In this document: piece after piece, positions 16,587 to 25,823 of the stretch
Layout of the letters: every line of letters starts with the position of its first letter
How positions within the stretch are numbered: position 1 is the first letter of the stretch
Assembly (NCBI GenBank): GCA_021737545.1
Contig: JAIPDT010000014.1
Span: 1 to 34,944, forward strand
Source: Desulfobacteraceae bacterium
GTDB lineage: Bacteria; Desulfobacterota; Desulfobacteria; Desulfobacterales; Desulfosalsimonadaceae
Length of the DNA: 34,944 bases
Direction: 5' to 3'
Notes under the pieces: model-generated
Database searches by the model: none
Seen by the model: only the letters and a program-made list of their open reading frames with translations
Told to the model about the DNA's origin: nothing
Program-made: the position numbers and the translations under genes

Positions 16587-17102
16587 TTATTTATCCAGCT
16601 GTCCCAGCGAGGTGCTATAGTCCACGGCGGTAGCTTGTTCCATATTGTCCAGGATTTCGCCTGCATACTTATCCCGCATCCTGGACAGGACCGAAACCGC
16701 CAGCTCTTTATCCATGGCTGCCAGGCTTGCAGCCGCTGCCGCGGGTTCCCGTTTCTGGTATATTTTGCTGAGCTTTTTCACTTTTTCGTTTTCCCCCTGC
16801 TCTTTTTCAGCCAGCATTTCTCCGAGTTCGTCTCTTAGCTGCTTTAATCGCTCGATTTTCTTATCGACCTCGGCCTGTAAAATCTTTAATTCATTTTCCC
16901 GCTTATCAATCTCTTTTTCACGCCGGGAAAACTCGGCCCGTTCTTTTTTCAGCCCCGAGAGCACCCTTCGGGCCTGCACCCCGATATCACCGCATTCAAA
17001 CACGACCTTTGCATCCTGGCAGTAGCCGCAGATAGTAAAAAACAATACCATCAGCATGGCCGCAGGCATCAGGCAGGTCTTTTTTAATAATCTTTTTCTC
17101 AT
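16587..17102 (-). CDS. MotE-like periplasmic coiled-coil protein
   Basis: The 171-residue protein has an N-terminal signal sequence (hydrophobic about residues 10-28), then a long charged coiled coil (about 50-115, KKERAEFSRREKEIDKRE and following) and a C-terminal helical domain (LAAMDKELAVSVLSRMRDKYAGEILDNM) that resembles the MgtE N-terminal/FliG-like fold seen in MotE. MotE of rhizobia chaperones the periplasmic motility protein MotC; the same architecture is common between fliJ and fliK in delta-type proteobacteria. It overlaps fliJ by 4 nt. The exact role here is unproven. Confidence 0.75.
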   Translation of the reverse strand: MRKRLLKKTCLMPAAMLMVLFFTICGYCQDAKVVFECGDIGVQARRVLSGLKKERAEFSRREKEIDKRENELKILQAEVDKKIERLKQLRDELGEMLAEKEQGENEKVKKLSKIYQKREPAAAAASLAAMDKELAVSVLSRMRDKYAGEILDNMEQATAVDYSTSLGQLDK

Positions 17103-17536
17103 CTGCCGCCCCCGAAACCGAACACCGCAATTTCGTCCATAAACATCTTTTCCTGGCGCTCTTGCTTGCTTCGTTCGGATTCCTCACGTTTTTCTTTGAG
17201 AATTTCTAAAACCCGCTTATTCTGGCGGGCTTTGACCAACTCCTGCCTCTTTTCCCTGACTTTTGTATCGGCCCTGGTCAGTTGATATTTCAAATCCTGC
17301 ATTCGACGCTTTTTTGCATGGATGCACTGCTCGTAAAGCATTATTTCCTGTACTCTGAAATTCCCGGTTTTAGCTTCCTCCAATTCAGTACGCAGCCTGT
17401 GTATATCTATTTTTTCGGCCTCATTTGCTTCGGCAATTGCTTCGCGTTCTTCCATACAGAGCTGAAGCGTTTCATAGGCTTTATCAGCGAGTCTTTTCCG
17501 GTAGTCCAACAGCGACTGGAGTTTAAAGGGCTTCAT
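17099..17536 (-). CDS. fliJ: Flagellar export protein FliJ
   Basis: FliJ is a coiled-coil stalk protein that couples the FliI ATPase ring to the export gate. The 145-residue product is almost wholly helical and charged, starting MKPFKLQSLLDYRKRLADKA, a typical FliJ N-terminus. Its ATG overlaps the fliI stop by one base (TAATG), and it overlaps the MotE-like gene by 4 nt, so the three are translationally coupled. Confidence 0.92.
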   Translation of the reverse strand: MKPFKLQSLLDYRKRLADKAYETLQLCMEEREAIAEANEAEKIDIHRLRTELEEAKTGNFRVQEIMLYEQCIHAKKRRMQDLKYQLTRADTKVREKRQELVKARQNKRVLEILKEKREESERSKQERQEKMFMDEIAVFGFGGGR

Positions 17537-18846
17537 TAATCCTCCTCTTCGAACAGTTTGTTCATTTCAACCCGGGTTTGATCCAAATCGGACTTTTCTG
17601 CCAGATCCTGGCAAAGAAAACGGTTCACAGGATCGATATACTTGAGCGCCCGGTCGATTTTCGGATTGGTTCCCGGCTTGTAGGCACCTATATTGATTAG
17701 ATCTTCCTGCTCTTTATAAAGCGCAAGTATTTCCCGAATGCGGCCGCTTTGCCTGGCGTGATCCGCATCCACGATCCGGTTCATAACCCTGCTGGTTGAA
17801 TGCATAACATCAATGGCAGGGTAATGATTTTTTGCAGCCATTTCCCTTGATAAAACTATATGCCCGTCAAGAATGGAACGAACCGCATCTGCCACGGGTT
17901 CGTTCATATCATCTCCTTCTACCAGCACCGTAAACAATCCGGTAATACTGCCCCTACCGACAAAATTGCCCGCCCGCTCCAGAAGCTTGGGCAGCCTGGA
18001 AAACACCGAAGGGGTATATCCCTTTGTAGTGGGCGGCTCTCCCACGGCCAGGCCGATTTCCCGCATGGCCATTGCAAACCGGGTCACCGAGTCCATTAGC
18101 AACAGAACATGTTTGCCCTGAGAACAGAAATATTCCGCAGTCGCCATGGCCATAAAGGCCCCTCGCATCCGCAGAAGCGGGGATTCGTCAGAGGTGGCGG
18201 TAACCACGACGGAGCGTGCAAGTCCGTATTCGCCCAGGTCCTCCTCAATAAATTCCCGGACCTCCCTGCCCCGCTCTCCGATCAGAGCTATCACGTTGAC
18301 ATCGGCCCGCGTATTTCTGGCCATCATGCCCAGCAAAACGCTCTTGCCCACACCCGAGCCGGCCATGATACCCATTCTCTGTCCCGTACCGCAGGTAAGA
18401 AGTCCGTTGATAGACCGCACGCCCAGATCCAGCGGCTCGGAAATCCGGCTGCGTTCCATGGGCTTGGGAGGCAGCTGATAGAGCTCCTTTTTTTCATTGT
18501 ATTCCAGGGGGCCTTTGCCGTCGACGGGCTGAGCCATGGAATCTACAACACGGCCCAGCAAAGATTCGCCCACTTCCGCATGGGCGCTGGGGGCCAGCAC
18601 CCGGATCAGGCTTCCCACGCCCAGCCCGTGCATTTCACCCAAAGGCATGAGAAGCGCCACGGTATCCCGAAATCCCACCACTTCGGCCCGAATCGAATCG
18701 CCGGTGTGCAATGGCATTATTTCACATAAAGAACCAATGGCGGCCATGGGGCAATACCCTTCAATAATCATTCCCACGATCTTGGTCACTTTTCCCCTGA
18801 CCCGGATCGGATTAAGATTCTGAAGTGAATCGACAACCTGTTCCAC
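17536..18846 (-). CDS. fliI: Flagellum-specific ATPase FliI
   Basis: FliI powers early steps of flagellar export. The 436-residue protein is related to the F1 beta subunit. The Walker A motif AGSGVGKS is at residues 162-169, followed by VIALIGERGREVREFIEEDL and the Walker B stretch KHVLLLMDSVTRFAMA. The catalytic core motif VLVEGDDMNEPVADAVRSILDGHI is present. Translation starts at GTG (18846); no in-frame ATG lies nearby upstream, and fliH ends 3 nt before. Confidence 0.96.
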   Translation of the reverse strand: MEQVVDSLQNLNPIRVRGKVTKIVGMIIEGYCPMAAIGSLCEIMPLHTGDSIRAEVVGFRDTVALLMPLGEMHGLGVGSLIRVLAPSAHAEVGESLLGRVVDSMAQPVDGKGPLEYNEKKELYQLPPKPMERSRISEPLDLGVRSINGLLTCGTGQRMGIMAGSGVGKSVLLGMMARNTRADVNVIALIGERGREVREFIEEDLGEYGLARSVVVTATSDESPLLRMRGAFMAMATAEYFCSQGKHVLLLMDSVTRFAMAMREIGLAVGEPPTTKGYTPSVFSRLPKLLERAGNFVGRGSITGLFTVLVEGDDMNEPVADAVRSILDGHIVLSREMAAKNHYPAIDVMHSTSRVMNRIVDADHARQSGRIREILALYKEQEDLINIGAYKPGTNPKIDRALKYIDPVNRFLCQDLAEKSDLDQTRVEMNKLFEEED

Positions 18847-18848
18847 AG

Positions 18849-19544
18849 CTACATCACCGCCTGGCAGAGGTGGTCCTTAATTTCGGATAACTGGGTTTCG
18901 ATGGTCGCATCCACATCCCCGGCCCGGGATTCGGCCACACAGCCCCCCCTGGATATGCTTTCATCAGCCATGAAATGAATGTTTTGCAGTCCTTTCATAG
19001 CCGCCAGGAACAGGGGCTCATGCTCTTTGACAATGGCAAGGTCTTCGGGATGCACCCGTATGTAATATTCATCTGCAGCAACTGCGGCTTCCAGGGTTTT
19101 TTTGACCGTATTGACAATAATATCTTCTTTTTCCTCCACATCCGTCTGGACCACCTGGCGGGCAACTGCCATGACCAGCCGCACCATGTCTTCCTTGCTC
19201 TTTGAAAGCAGGGATTCGCGCAGCCGACTGATCTGCTCCAGAGCGTCGGCCAGGGACTGGGCTGTGGAATGCAGTTTTTTTTCAACTTCCGCCCTGCCCT
19301 CTTTTTTGCCCTTTGTGTAGGCTTCCTCCCTTATGGCCTCAATATCGACAGGCTGCTCGGTTATCTGCTCTTCTGTATGCGGGGCGGTCTGCCGGGCCTT
19401 GTTTGCGGGCGGATCCTGGTCGGCTGCTTTTTCTGCAGGGTACAGGCGTTCAAAAAAACACCCTTCGTTTCCGCCCCCTTCCAGGTCGGCAAAACGAACG
19501 TTGTATACCTCGACATCGCTTTCGGCTTGAATGATTCTAGACAA
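18849..19544 (-). CDS. fliH: Flagellar assembly protein FliH
   Basis: FliH regulates FliI and tethers it to the C-ring through FliN. The 231-residue product has a variable polar N-terminal half and a conserved C-terminal half with the coiled coil SLADALEQISRLRESLLSK, VMAVARQVVQTDV and the RGGCVAES motif near the end. The start is TTG (19544), with AGGA five bases upstream, overlapping the fliG stop by 8 nt. Confidence 0.92.
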   Translation of the reverse strand: MSRIIQAESDVEVYNVRFADLEGGGNEGCFFERLYPAEKAADQDPPANKARQTAPHTEEQITEQPVDIEAIREEAYTKGKKEGRAEVEKKLHSTAQSLADALEQISRLRESLLSKSKEDMVRLVMAVARQVVQTDVEEKEDIIVNTVKKTLEAAVAADEYYIRVHPEDLAIVKEHEPLFLAAMKGLQNIHFMADESISRGGCVAESRAGDVDATIETQLSEIKDHLCQAVM

Positions 19545-20547
19545 GAGTTTCCTGCCCCTTTCCGGGCAGCACGAGCTGCCCTTCTTCTTCGAGTCTCAAT
19601 GCGACCTTGACAATGCCCTGCTGGGCCCGTTCCACATCCGAAAGTTTAACCGGGCCCAGCGCTTCCAGGTCTTCGGCCACCATTTCAGCGGCCCTTTCAC
19701 TAATGTTCTCATAGATCTTTTCCCTGATGTTTTCAGGCGCGGTTTTCAAAGCAAGGGTGAGGGTGTCGTTCTGGATTTCCCTCAGGATCTTCTGCATACC
19801 CCGGTTATCGATCCTGTGCAGATCCTCAAAGGTCACCAGTGAATTGCGGATTACTTCTGCGGTATCCGCGTCCACATCTTCGATCCCGGACAAAATCTCC
19901 TGCTCCAATCCTTTTTCCATCCGGGTCAAAATCTCGACAACCTTGTCCACACCGCCGACGTGGTGCTGGTCTTTCTTGACAAACCCCCCGATTTCTCTTT
20001 GCAGAGCCTCCTCTATCTGATGGATAACTTCCGGGGAAACCTTTTCTATCCGGGCGATTCTGTAAACCACGTCCGAACGCAGGTCCTCGGGAAGATACTC
20101 CAGCACGTTGCCCGTATGATCGGCCTTCTGGGTGGAAAGAATCAGAGCTATGGTCTGGGGATGTTCATTTTTCAGCAAATCCGCCACCATGCGCGGCTCC
20201 ATCATGGAAATGGTCTCTAACGGCTTGCCATCAAACTCTGAATTAAGATCTTCCAGCAGGGATTCCACGCGCTTGGGATCGCCGGTGGAAGAAATGGCAT
20301 TGTTTATAAACTCCCCGCCGTCTACAAATAATCCTGCATAATCCATCTGGGTCTTGCGGTAATGGTCCACCACCTGCCGGGCAAGATCGGCCGGAACATG
20401 ATCCACGTTTCTCATGTAGCTGCTTATCCACCGGATCTCCTCATCCTTTAACTCCTTGAAAACTTCGGCAGTGGTCTCCTCGCCGAGACACAAAAGAAGA
20501 TAGGCCGATTTTTCCGCACCGGTCATCTTGGAGAAATCTTTTTTCAT
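19537..20547 (-). CDS. fliG: Flagellar motor switch protein FliG
   Basis: FliG sits at the MS-ring/C-ring boundary and meets the stator. The 336-residue protein has the N-terminal FliF-binding domain (KMTGAEKSAYLLLCLGEE), the middle domain with the EHPQTIALILS signature (about residues 127-137) and the C-terminal torque domain with TFEDLHRIDNRGMQKILREI, carrying the charged residues used for stator contact. Length and order are standard. Confidence 0.97.
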   Translation of the reverse strand: MKKDFSKMTGAEKSAYLLLCLGEETTAEVFKELKDEEIRWISSYMRNVDHVPADLARQVVDHYRKTQMDYAGLFVDGGEFINNAISSTGDPKRVESLLEDLNSEFDGKPLETISMMEPRMVADLLKNEHPQTIALILSTQKADHTGNVLEYLPEDLRSDVVYRIARIEKVSPEVIHQIEEALQREIGGFVKKDQHHVGGVDKVVEILTRMEKGLEQEILSGIEDVDADTAEVIRNSLVTFEDLHRIDNRGMQKILREIQNDTLTLALKTAPENIREKIYENISERAAEMVAEDLEALGPVKLSDVERAQQGIVKVALRLEEEGQLVLPGKGQETLV

Positions 20548-20551
20548 CTGC

Positions 20552-22084
20552 TTACCCCTCCTTTAGCCAGGTCCGGACCACCTGAGCCGGTGTTACCGAG
20601 GAATTCTCAATTTCTTTTCGCAGCCGGGCCGGTGAATCCATGGATTTTGACCCTTCTTCCGACTCATAGGCCAATTCAGGCCAACTGTCTTGCTGATATG
20701 ATCCGGTTTCTCCGCGCAGGGTTTTTATTACGGGCCGCAGTAGAAACAAATATACAAGCAGAGCGCAAACAAGCACTATTAAATACTTGATGTAAGGCAG
20801 ATAATCATAGATGCCGGGCTCTGTCGTTGAGGGTCCGGCATTGAGCACCTCCTTTTCAAAGGGCATTGAAACAACTTCAACCCGGTCGCCCCGGCTGTTA
20901 TCCAGGCCAATCGCACTTACGACCATTTTTCGGATAGATGTGAGTTTTTCATCAGATAGCGGCACATATGTACCCTTTTCTCCACTGCCCCCGGGCTTGA
21001 ACTTATCTGCGACCAGCACCGCAGCCGAGATATTCTCGACTTCTCCTACCGGCCGCTCAACCTGCTTTACTGTTTTGCTGATCTCATAATTTATAACTTC
21101 CGAGCTTTTGGTGGACGCTGTCGAATCGCCGGTTTGACGGGCTTCTCCCAGATTCGATTCCGTGCCTGGCACCCCTCCGCTTTGCCTGCGGCCGGATGTG
21201 CTTTCCGTAATCTTTTCACTCCTGGGCACCAGGCTGTCAGGGTCGTATTCTTCGGAAGTGACCTCCTCCCGGGTAAAATCAAGTTCAGCAGTAACCCGGA
21301 CCACGGAGTTGCCCCGCCCCAGGGCCTTGTCCAGCAGTGACTGCACCCGGTCCTCCAGGCGGGACTCCAGGGTATTCTTAAACTTTAGCTTGTCAGGAAG
21401 CATCGCCATCCCGGATTCCCGCCCTTTGCTTTCACTCAAAACCCGTCCCTTGGTATCAATCACCGTTATACGGGCCTTATCCAATCCTTCAATGCTTCCT
21501 GCCACCAGGTGGATAATCGACTGAGTCTGGCCGCCGTTAAGCCCGCTGCCGACGGCAAGGTCCACCACCACAGAAGCCTTGGCAGGCTCCTGCTGTTCTT
21601 GCAGCAGCCGGTCTTCGGGCAGAACCAGATGAACCCGGGACGATTTAACCGGCTCCAGCGCCGATATAGTGCGTGCCAGCTCCCCCTGCATGGCGCGCTG
21701 AAAATTGACCTTTTGAGTAAATTTCGTCACCCCGAAATTCTGCTTGTCAAAAATCTCAAAGCCTACGCCGCCCTGCTTGGGAAGCCCGGCCCCGGCCAGG
21801 TTAAGCCTTGTTTCATAGACCATGCCAGCGGGCACGTAAATCGACCGCCCGTTGTTTTCGAGCTTATACGGCACCCCCTGTTCCTTTAGCCAGGCAGTGA
21901 CCGAAGCGGCTTCCTGCCGCGGCAGTTCCGTGTACATGGGACGGTATTCCGCCTTGCGGGCCTGAAAAATAAGCAGACCGAAAAGAAGCATGCACAGCAG
22001 GGTCATCCCGGCCAGGGCAAGTTTACGTGAAAACGGCCAGTTTCGTATATTATCTACAATGCTTTTGTATGGAGTTTCCGCCAT
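20552..22084 (-). CDS. fliF: Flagellar MS-ring protein FliF
   Basis: FliF builds the MS ring. The 510-residue product has an N-terminal transmembrane segment (about residues 22-42), the YscJ/FliF ring-building motif region (MYTELPRQEAASVTAWLKEQ, ARTISALEPVKSSRVHLVLP), a second ring domain with a Gly/Ser-rich loop (about 290-325), a C-terminal membrane segment (about 430-450) and a cytoplasmic FliG-binding tail. The stop lies 4 nt from fliG. It is slightly shorter than E. coli FliF. Confidence 0.96.
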   Translation of the reverse strand: MAETPYKSIVDNIRNWPFSRKLALAGMTLLCMLLFGLLIFQARKAEYRPMYTELPRQEAASVTAWLKEQGVPYKLENNGRSIYVPAGMVYETRLNLAGAGLPKQGGVGFEIFDKQNFGVTKFTQKVNFQRAMQGELARTISALEPVKSSRVHLVLPEDRLLQEQQEPAKASVVVDLAVGSGLNGGQTQSIIHLVAGSIEGLDKARITVIDTKGRVLSESKGRESGMAMLPDKLKFKNTLESRLEDRVQSLLDKALGRGNSVVRVTAELDFTREEVTSEEYDPDSLVPRSEKITESTSGRRQSGGVPGTESNLGEARQTGDSTASTKSSEVINYEISKTVKQVERPVGEVENISAAVLVADKFKPGGSGEKGTYVPLSDEKLTSIRKMVVSAIGLDNSRGDRVEVVSMPFEKEVLNAGPSTTEPGIYDYLPYIKYLIVLVCALLVYLFLLRPVIKTLRGETGSYQQDSWPELAYESEEGSKSMDSPARLRKEIENSSVTPAQVVRTWLKEG

Positions 22085-22130
22085 AAGTATTCATCCGCAA
22101 AAATTTTTTGTGATCATAGATTTCTGAATA

Positions 22131-22142
22131 TTTCGTAAAAAG
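22131..22142. repeat. Isolated half of the repeat-family terminal arm
   Basis: TTTCGTAAAAAG in the fliE-fliF gap (22085-22190) matches the core of the terminal inverted repeat of elements A-D. No matching opposite arm is visible nearby. It may be a decayed remnant or chance; the gap holds no other recognisable feature. Confidence 0.35.
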
Positions 22143-22190
22143 CTCAATGTCGTTTTCAAAAACAGACCCCGACCTTGGCATCCTTGGAAA

Positions 22191-22490
22191 TTACACCTGC
22201 ATGCGCATGATTTCTTTGTAGGCATCCACCGCCTTGTTGCGCACCTGTACCAGAAGCCTCAGGGAGATATCCGCCTTTTCCATGGCAATCATCACATCGT
22301 GCAGTGCCGCCGGGCCGCCTGTATTGGTCTGCAGAATCGACTGATCGGCCTGTTTTAAGTTCTGGGCGGTTTCATTTAACATTTTTTCAAACGTATCAGC
22401 CGGACCCGTACCTGATTTAGCCTGTCCAGCCTCGGCGGCCTCGGCCATTATTTTACCGGCCCCGGCACCCTGGGATATCGGACTTGTCAT
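22191..22490 (-). CDS. fliE: Hook-basal body protein FliE
   Basis: FliE links the MS ring to the rod. The 99-residue product ends in the conserved C-terminal helix DISLRLLVQVRNKAVDAYKE-type segment with the terminal MRMQV, and the middle contains DTFEKMLNETAQNLKQAD. Size and place between flgC and fliF are standard. GGGAGG lies eight bases before the ATG. Confidence 0.95.
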   Translation of the reverse strand: MTSPISQGAGAGKIMAEAAEAGQAKSGTGPADTFEKMLNETAQNLKQADQSILQTNTGGPAALHDVMIAMEKADISLRLLVQVRNKAVDAYKEIMRMQV

Positions 22491-22495
22491 GATAT

Positions 22496-22927
22496 CTACC
22501 TCCCGATCTCAAGTGCTTTTGCGGCCATGCGCTGGGCAGTCTTTATGGCTGTGACATTGGCTTCGTAGCCGCCCTTGGCGTTCATCATGTCTGTCATCTG
22601 CTCAACCAGACTTATATCCGGTTTCCGCACATAACCTTGGGCATTGGCATCCGGATGTGACGGTTCATAAACATCCTTGACGCTGTCCGGATCCGTTTGA
22701 ATCTGCCGGACGCGCACGCCCTGGGCCATTTCCCGGGTGCTGTTTTCCAACTCTGCGGCAAATCCGGATTCCTGAGTGGTAAATACCACCGACTTCTTTT
22801 GATAAGGTCCGCCCTCAGGCGTCCGGGTGGTTTCCATATTTGCGAGGTTTGAACCGATTACGTTTAAACGGACCGTGTGTGCCCGCAGGGCCGAATAGCC
22901 GATGTCCATGGCGCCTAAAATATTCAT
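22496..22927 (-). CDS. flgC: Proximal rod protein FlgC
   Basis: FlgC is a proximal rod subunit. The 143-residue protein has the rod-family N-terminus (MDIGYSALRAHTVRLNVIGS, NLANMETTRTPEG) and a C-terminal helix with the FlgC hallmark DISLVEQMTDMMNAKGGYEANV. It is followed by fliE after 5 nt, with an AAGGAGG ribosome-binding site. Confidence 0.96.
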   Translation of the reverse strand: MNILGAMDIGYSALRAHTVRLNVIGSNLANMETTRTPEGGPYQKKSVVFTTQESGFAAELENSTREMAQGVRVRQIQTDPDSVKDVYEPSHPDANAQGYVRKPDISLVEQMTDMMNAKGGYEANVTAIKTAQRMAAKALEIGR

Positions 22928-22939
22928 TGGTTGCCTCCT

Positions 22940-23356
22940 TTATGCCCTTTCCTGAATTACAGTTTTTAACATATTGAATTTCTTTGATAACATCCGAATT
23001 GCCGCCTCATATCGAATCCGGTTTTCAGACAGATCCGTCATTTCCTGTTCCAGCACGACATTGTTGCCGTCGCCGATGACACTCTGCGCGGGTTCCCTGT
23101 ATACCTCGGCTTCAACGAATCCGAGATTTCCCTTCCCGGAAAAACCAAAATGCCGCGGATGGGTTGCCGCCGGCCCGGACTCATTGCCATTAGCCGCCCC
23201 GGCCAGAGCCTTTTCAAAATCCATTTTCATCCGGGAATACCCGGGGGTTTCTGCGTTGGCTATATTTGCGGAAATAATCTGAAGCTTTTGACTTCGCAAT
23301 GAAAGCGCCTTTTCAAGCGTCTGGATGGTTGTGTCAAAAATCGGACTTGCAGACAT
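22940..23356 (-). CDS. flgB: Proximal rod protein FlgB
   Basis: FlgB is the most proximal rod subunit. The 138-residue product contains the rod-family N-terminal motif LQIISANIANAETPGYSRMK, a variable Gly/Ala-rich middle and the C-terminal helix NRIRYEAAIRMLSKKFNML. It begins 11 nt after the end of the TPR-protein gene, so both are probably in one transcript from the sigma-54 promoter at 25824-25840. Confidence 0.96.
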   Translation of the reverse strand: MSASPIFDTTIQTLEKALSLRSQKLQIISANIANAETPGYSRMKMDFEKALAGAANGNESGPAATHPRHFGFSGKGNLGFVEAEVYREPAQSVIGDGNNVVLEQEMTDLSENRIRYEAAIRMLSKKFNMLKTVIQERA

Positions 23357-23367
23357 ACCTATTCTCC

Positions 23368-25800
23368 CTAGTTGATATGATCGAATTCAACGGCTGCACC
23401 GGCCAGCTCCAGCCAATACTCCTTTATATCCATTTCGGTCATTTTGCGGTAAATATTAAGCGCCCGGGACTTTTGGTCCAGGCCGGTATATATTTGAACC
23501 AGACGAAACCCTGCCGCTCCCTTGTAGCCCGGGGTTGCCAACAGTTTTTCATACAAGGGCGCGGCTTTTTCCCCGGCCTCAAGGGAAAAAAGCGCCTCGG
23601 CCCGCTTGAAACGAATTTCTCGGGACAGATCCGGATCCTTTGCGAATGCCGCCCATGCAAGATACTGTTGCGCAAGTTCGTATCTTTGCCTGTCAAAAAA
23701 AAGCATTCCCGCCAAATAATCGAGCTCCGGTGTGTGGGGCCTTTTGTTTTCGTGCAAAAGCTCGGCGGCCTTGTCCAGCTCGCCCTTCTCCATTAAGGCA
23801 TGAGCATAAAAATAAAGAATCCTCGTCCTGTCGCCTCCCCTGGAATACTTTTCAAGATAGGCAGAAGCATACTTTATTACCTGGTCATAATTTTTCTGCT
23901 GATGAAAGATCCGGATTAACGGAATAAAAATCTTTTCTTTTTTTTCAGATTTTTTCTCAAAATCCATAATATAAAGGTATGTGGATGCTGCTTGCCCCAG
24001 AAATCCTGCCTGACGATAGCTTTCGCCTAAGTCATGGAGAAAATTATAGGTTATACGGGCCTGGGCAAGAAGATCCCTATGTTTGGCCACCAGTGTCAGG
24101 GTCTCAAAAAATGCACCTTTTTTCACCTGAGACTGAACCACACCCGGAAAGATTTCAACAAACAAGCTTCTGGCCTCGTGCTGAAGCGGGCCTGCCCAGT
24201 AATCGTCAAAAAAACGTCCCAGCAGCCGTACCGCTTCAAGGTCGTTGCCGGCCAGATGTGCGGTCAGGATCTGCTTGAAAAACGCTTCTTCCCGCACCTG
24301 CCGAATATCGGCCCGCTCTATGATCTCCTTGTACTCCGGGATCAGGCTTTTAAAATCAGCTTCCGGGTTGTCAATCACATCCATGTCCATAAGTTTCAAC
24401 CAAGCCCGAAATCCCGGTTCGGTTCCAGCGGCATTTTCATCTATTTCCCAAAGCATCAGTCGTGCCCGCTGCGGCTGCCCTGCGCCAATCCGGGCCATGG
24501 CGGACCAGAAGTCAGCAAGCTTTTGCTGCTCCGGCAGTTGCCCTTTAATCGCCTCGGAAAGAAGGAAAAAATATCGATATGCCCGCCCATATCTCTGCTT
24601 TTGCCTGTAGAGAAGCGTTGCCCAGTTGGCCAAAGAGCATGGATGTTTTCGGAAAAAATGCAAATCCGAAGCCAGATTTGCGTATCCGTCAAATGCTTTG
24701 TCAAAGCGGCCCTTTTCATAAAATGCATCGGCACGGCGCAAAACACTTGCGCGAACGCACTCCTCCTGATCCCTGCAATCTGCTTGCAGATAATGCAGCG
24801 CTTTTTGCGGATTTTCCATGGCAAGCGCAATCTCTGCTGCAAGTATGGAAAACCAGGGCTTTAGACCATTTACCTGCATAGCGCTCTTTTCATGCTGCTC
24901 CACAAGGCGGTCCGCCTGAAAGTTCTTTTGCTCCAGAGCCAGGGCGTATGCCTCGTAATAGACCTTCCACGCCCTGATCGGATCATTGTCCGAATCCGAA
25001 GCGATGCGCCGTAGCACTTCGCGTGCCTTTTGGCTTTTTTTCTGCCGCAGCCGGCATTCGGCCAGAAACAGCCGGTAAAAGTCAGCCTGCTGACCTCCGG
25101 CGCCTTCTTCCAACAAACCGGCAACACGCTGTTCGGCCTGGTGCCATAAACCGCTTTTGGCCGGCTCCTGGAGTTTTTCAGGAAAAAATGCCCGGTTTTC
25201 TTTGATCATGGGACCCGGACCCGCCGGGAATGTAAAATGAATCGGGATCTCTATATTCGGGGGCCACTCGAAATCCCTGAAAAAATCGATCCAGCGGCCC
25301 GAATATTCTGAAGTTATTACCTTTTCAGCCACCGTTCCGTCCCGGATCGGTTTTAAACGGCCTATCTTACGGTCCAGGATAGCAGGACGGCTTTTCATGC
25401 GTTTTCGGTCCCAGAACACATTTACGGTAAAGCGCTCATGCCGGGCATCGGCCGCCACGTCCACGAATTCTGGAATATCCTGAAAATAGAGTTCAACCAC
25501 GCTTTTTCCCTCGGACTCCCTGGTTTCCACCCGTACCAGGGGGGCTGAAACCGCGTTGTCCGAAATTTTTTGAAAAGATGCCCCAAACCTGGTCTGCTGC
25601 AAAACCACTTGAACTCTCTGCCCAGATTGTTTCACTTCAAACTCGGGTATCATCTGATCGAAAACAAAGGAAAACCGGCTCATATCTTCTGTTTGTGCGC
25701 CGGTCATCTCCCTTAGCTTTGCCGGTGCCGCCAAAGCTGTGCTGTTACAGACCCAGATCAATATTAAAGCAAATCCGACCACCTGAACGGTCTTTTCCAT
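23368..25800 (-). CDS. Secreted TPR-repeat protein with AMIN-like N-terminus
   Basis: From the ATG at 25800, with an AGGAGG site six bases upstream, the product has 810 residues: a signal peptide (about residues 4-23, ending TALAA), a beta-rich region resembling an AMIN domain (about 30-150), and a long helical array of TPR-like pairs (about 230-800). No enzyme motif is seen. The frame is open to 25923, but the sigma-54 promoter lies between 25824 and 25840, so the longer start is unlikely. AMIN domains often localise proteins to the cell wall, so this may be an envelope scaffold for flagellar assembly. It heads the operon, ahead of flgB; the role is unproven. Confidence 0.75.
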   Translation of the reverse strand: MEKTVQVVGFALILIWVCNSTALAAPAKLREMTGAQTEDMSRFSFVFDQMIPEFEVKQSGQRVQVVLQQTRFGASFQKISDNAVSAPLVRVETRESEGKSVVELYFQDIPEFVDVAADARHERFTVNVFWDRKRMKSRPAILDRKIGRLKPIRDGTVAEKVITSEYSGRWIDFFRDFEWPPNIEIPIHFTFPAGPGPMIKENRAFFPEKLQEPAKSGLWHQAEQRVAGLLEEGAGGQQADFYRLFLAECRLRQKKSQKAREVLRRIASDSDNDPIRAWKVYYEAYALALEQKNFQADRLVEQHEKSAMQVNGLKPWFSILAAEIALAMENPQKALHYLQADCRDQEECVRASVLRRADAFYEKGRFDKAFDGYANLASDLHFFRKHPCSLANWATLLYRQKQRYGRAYRYFFLLSEAIKGQLPEQQKLADFWSAMARIGAGQPQRARLMLWEIDENAAGTEPGFRAWLKLMDMDVIDNPEADFKSLIPEYKEIIERADIRQVREEAFFKQILTAHLAGNDLEAVRLLGRFFDDYWAGPLQHEARSLFVEIFPGVVQSQVKKGAFFETLTLVAKHRDLLAQARITYNFLHDLGESYRQAGFLGQAASTYLYIMDFEKKSEKKEKIFIPLIRIFHQQKNYDQVIKYASAYLEKYSRGGDRTRILYFYAHALMEKGELDKAAELLHENKRPHTPELDYLAGMLFFDRQRYELAQQYLAWAAFAKDPDLSREIRFKRAEALFSLEAGEKAAPLYEKLLATPGYKGAAGFRLVQIYTGLDQKSRALNIYRKMTEMDIKEYWLELAGAAVEFDHIN

Positions 25801-25823
25801 AATACGCCTCCTGGAAGCCTTTG

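Noticed and set aside
24034-24864. 276-codon plus-strand open frame opposite the TPR gene
   Set aside because: Shadow of the minus-strand gene; no domain, signal or ribosome-binding site supports it.
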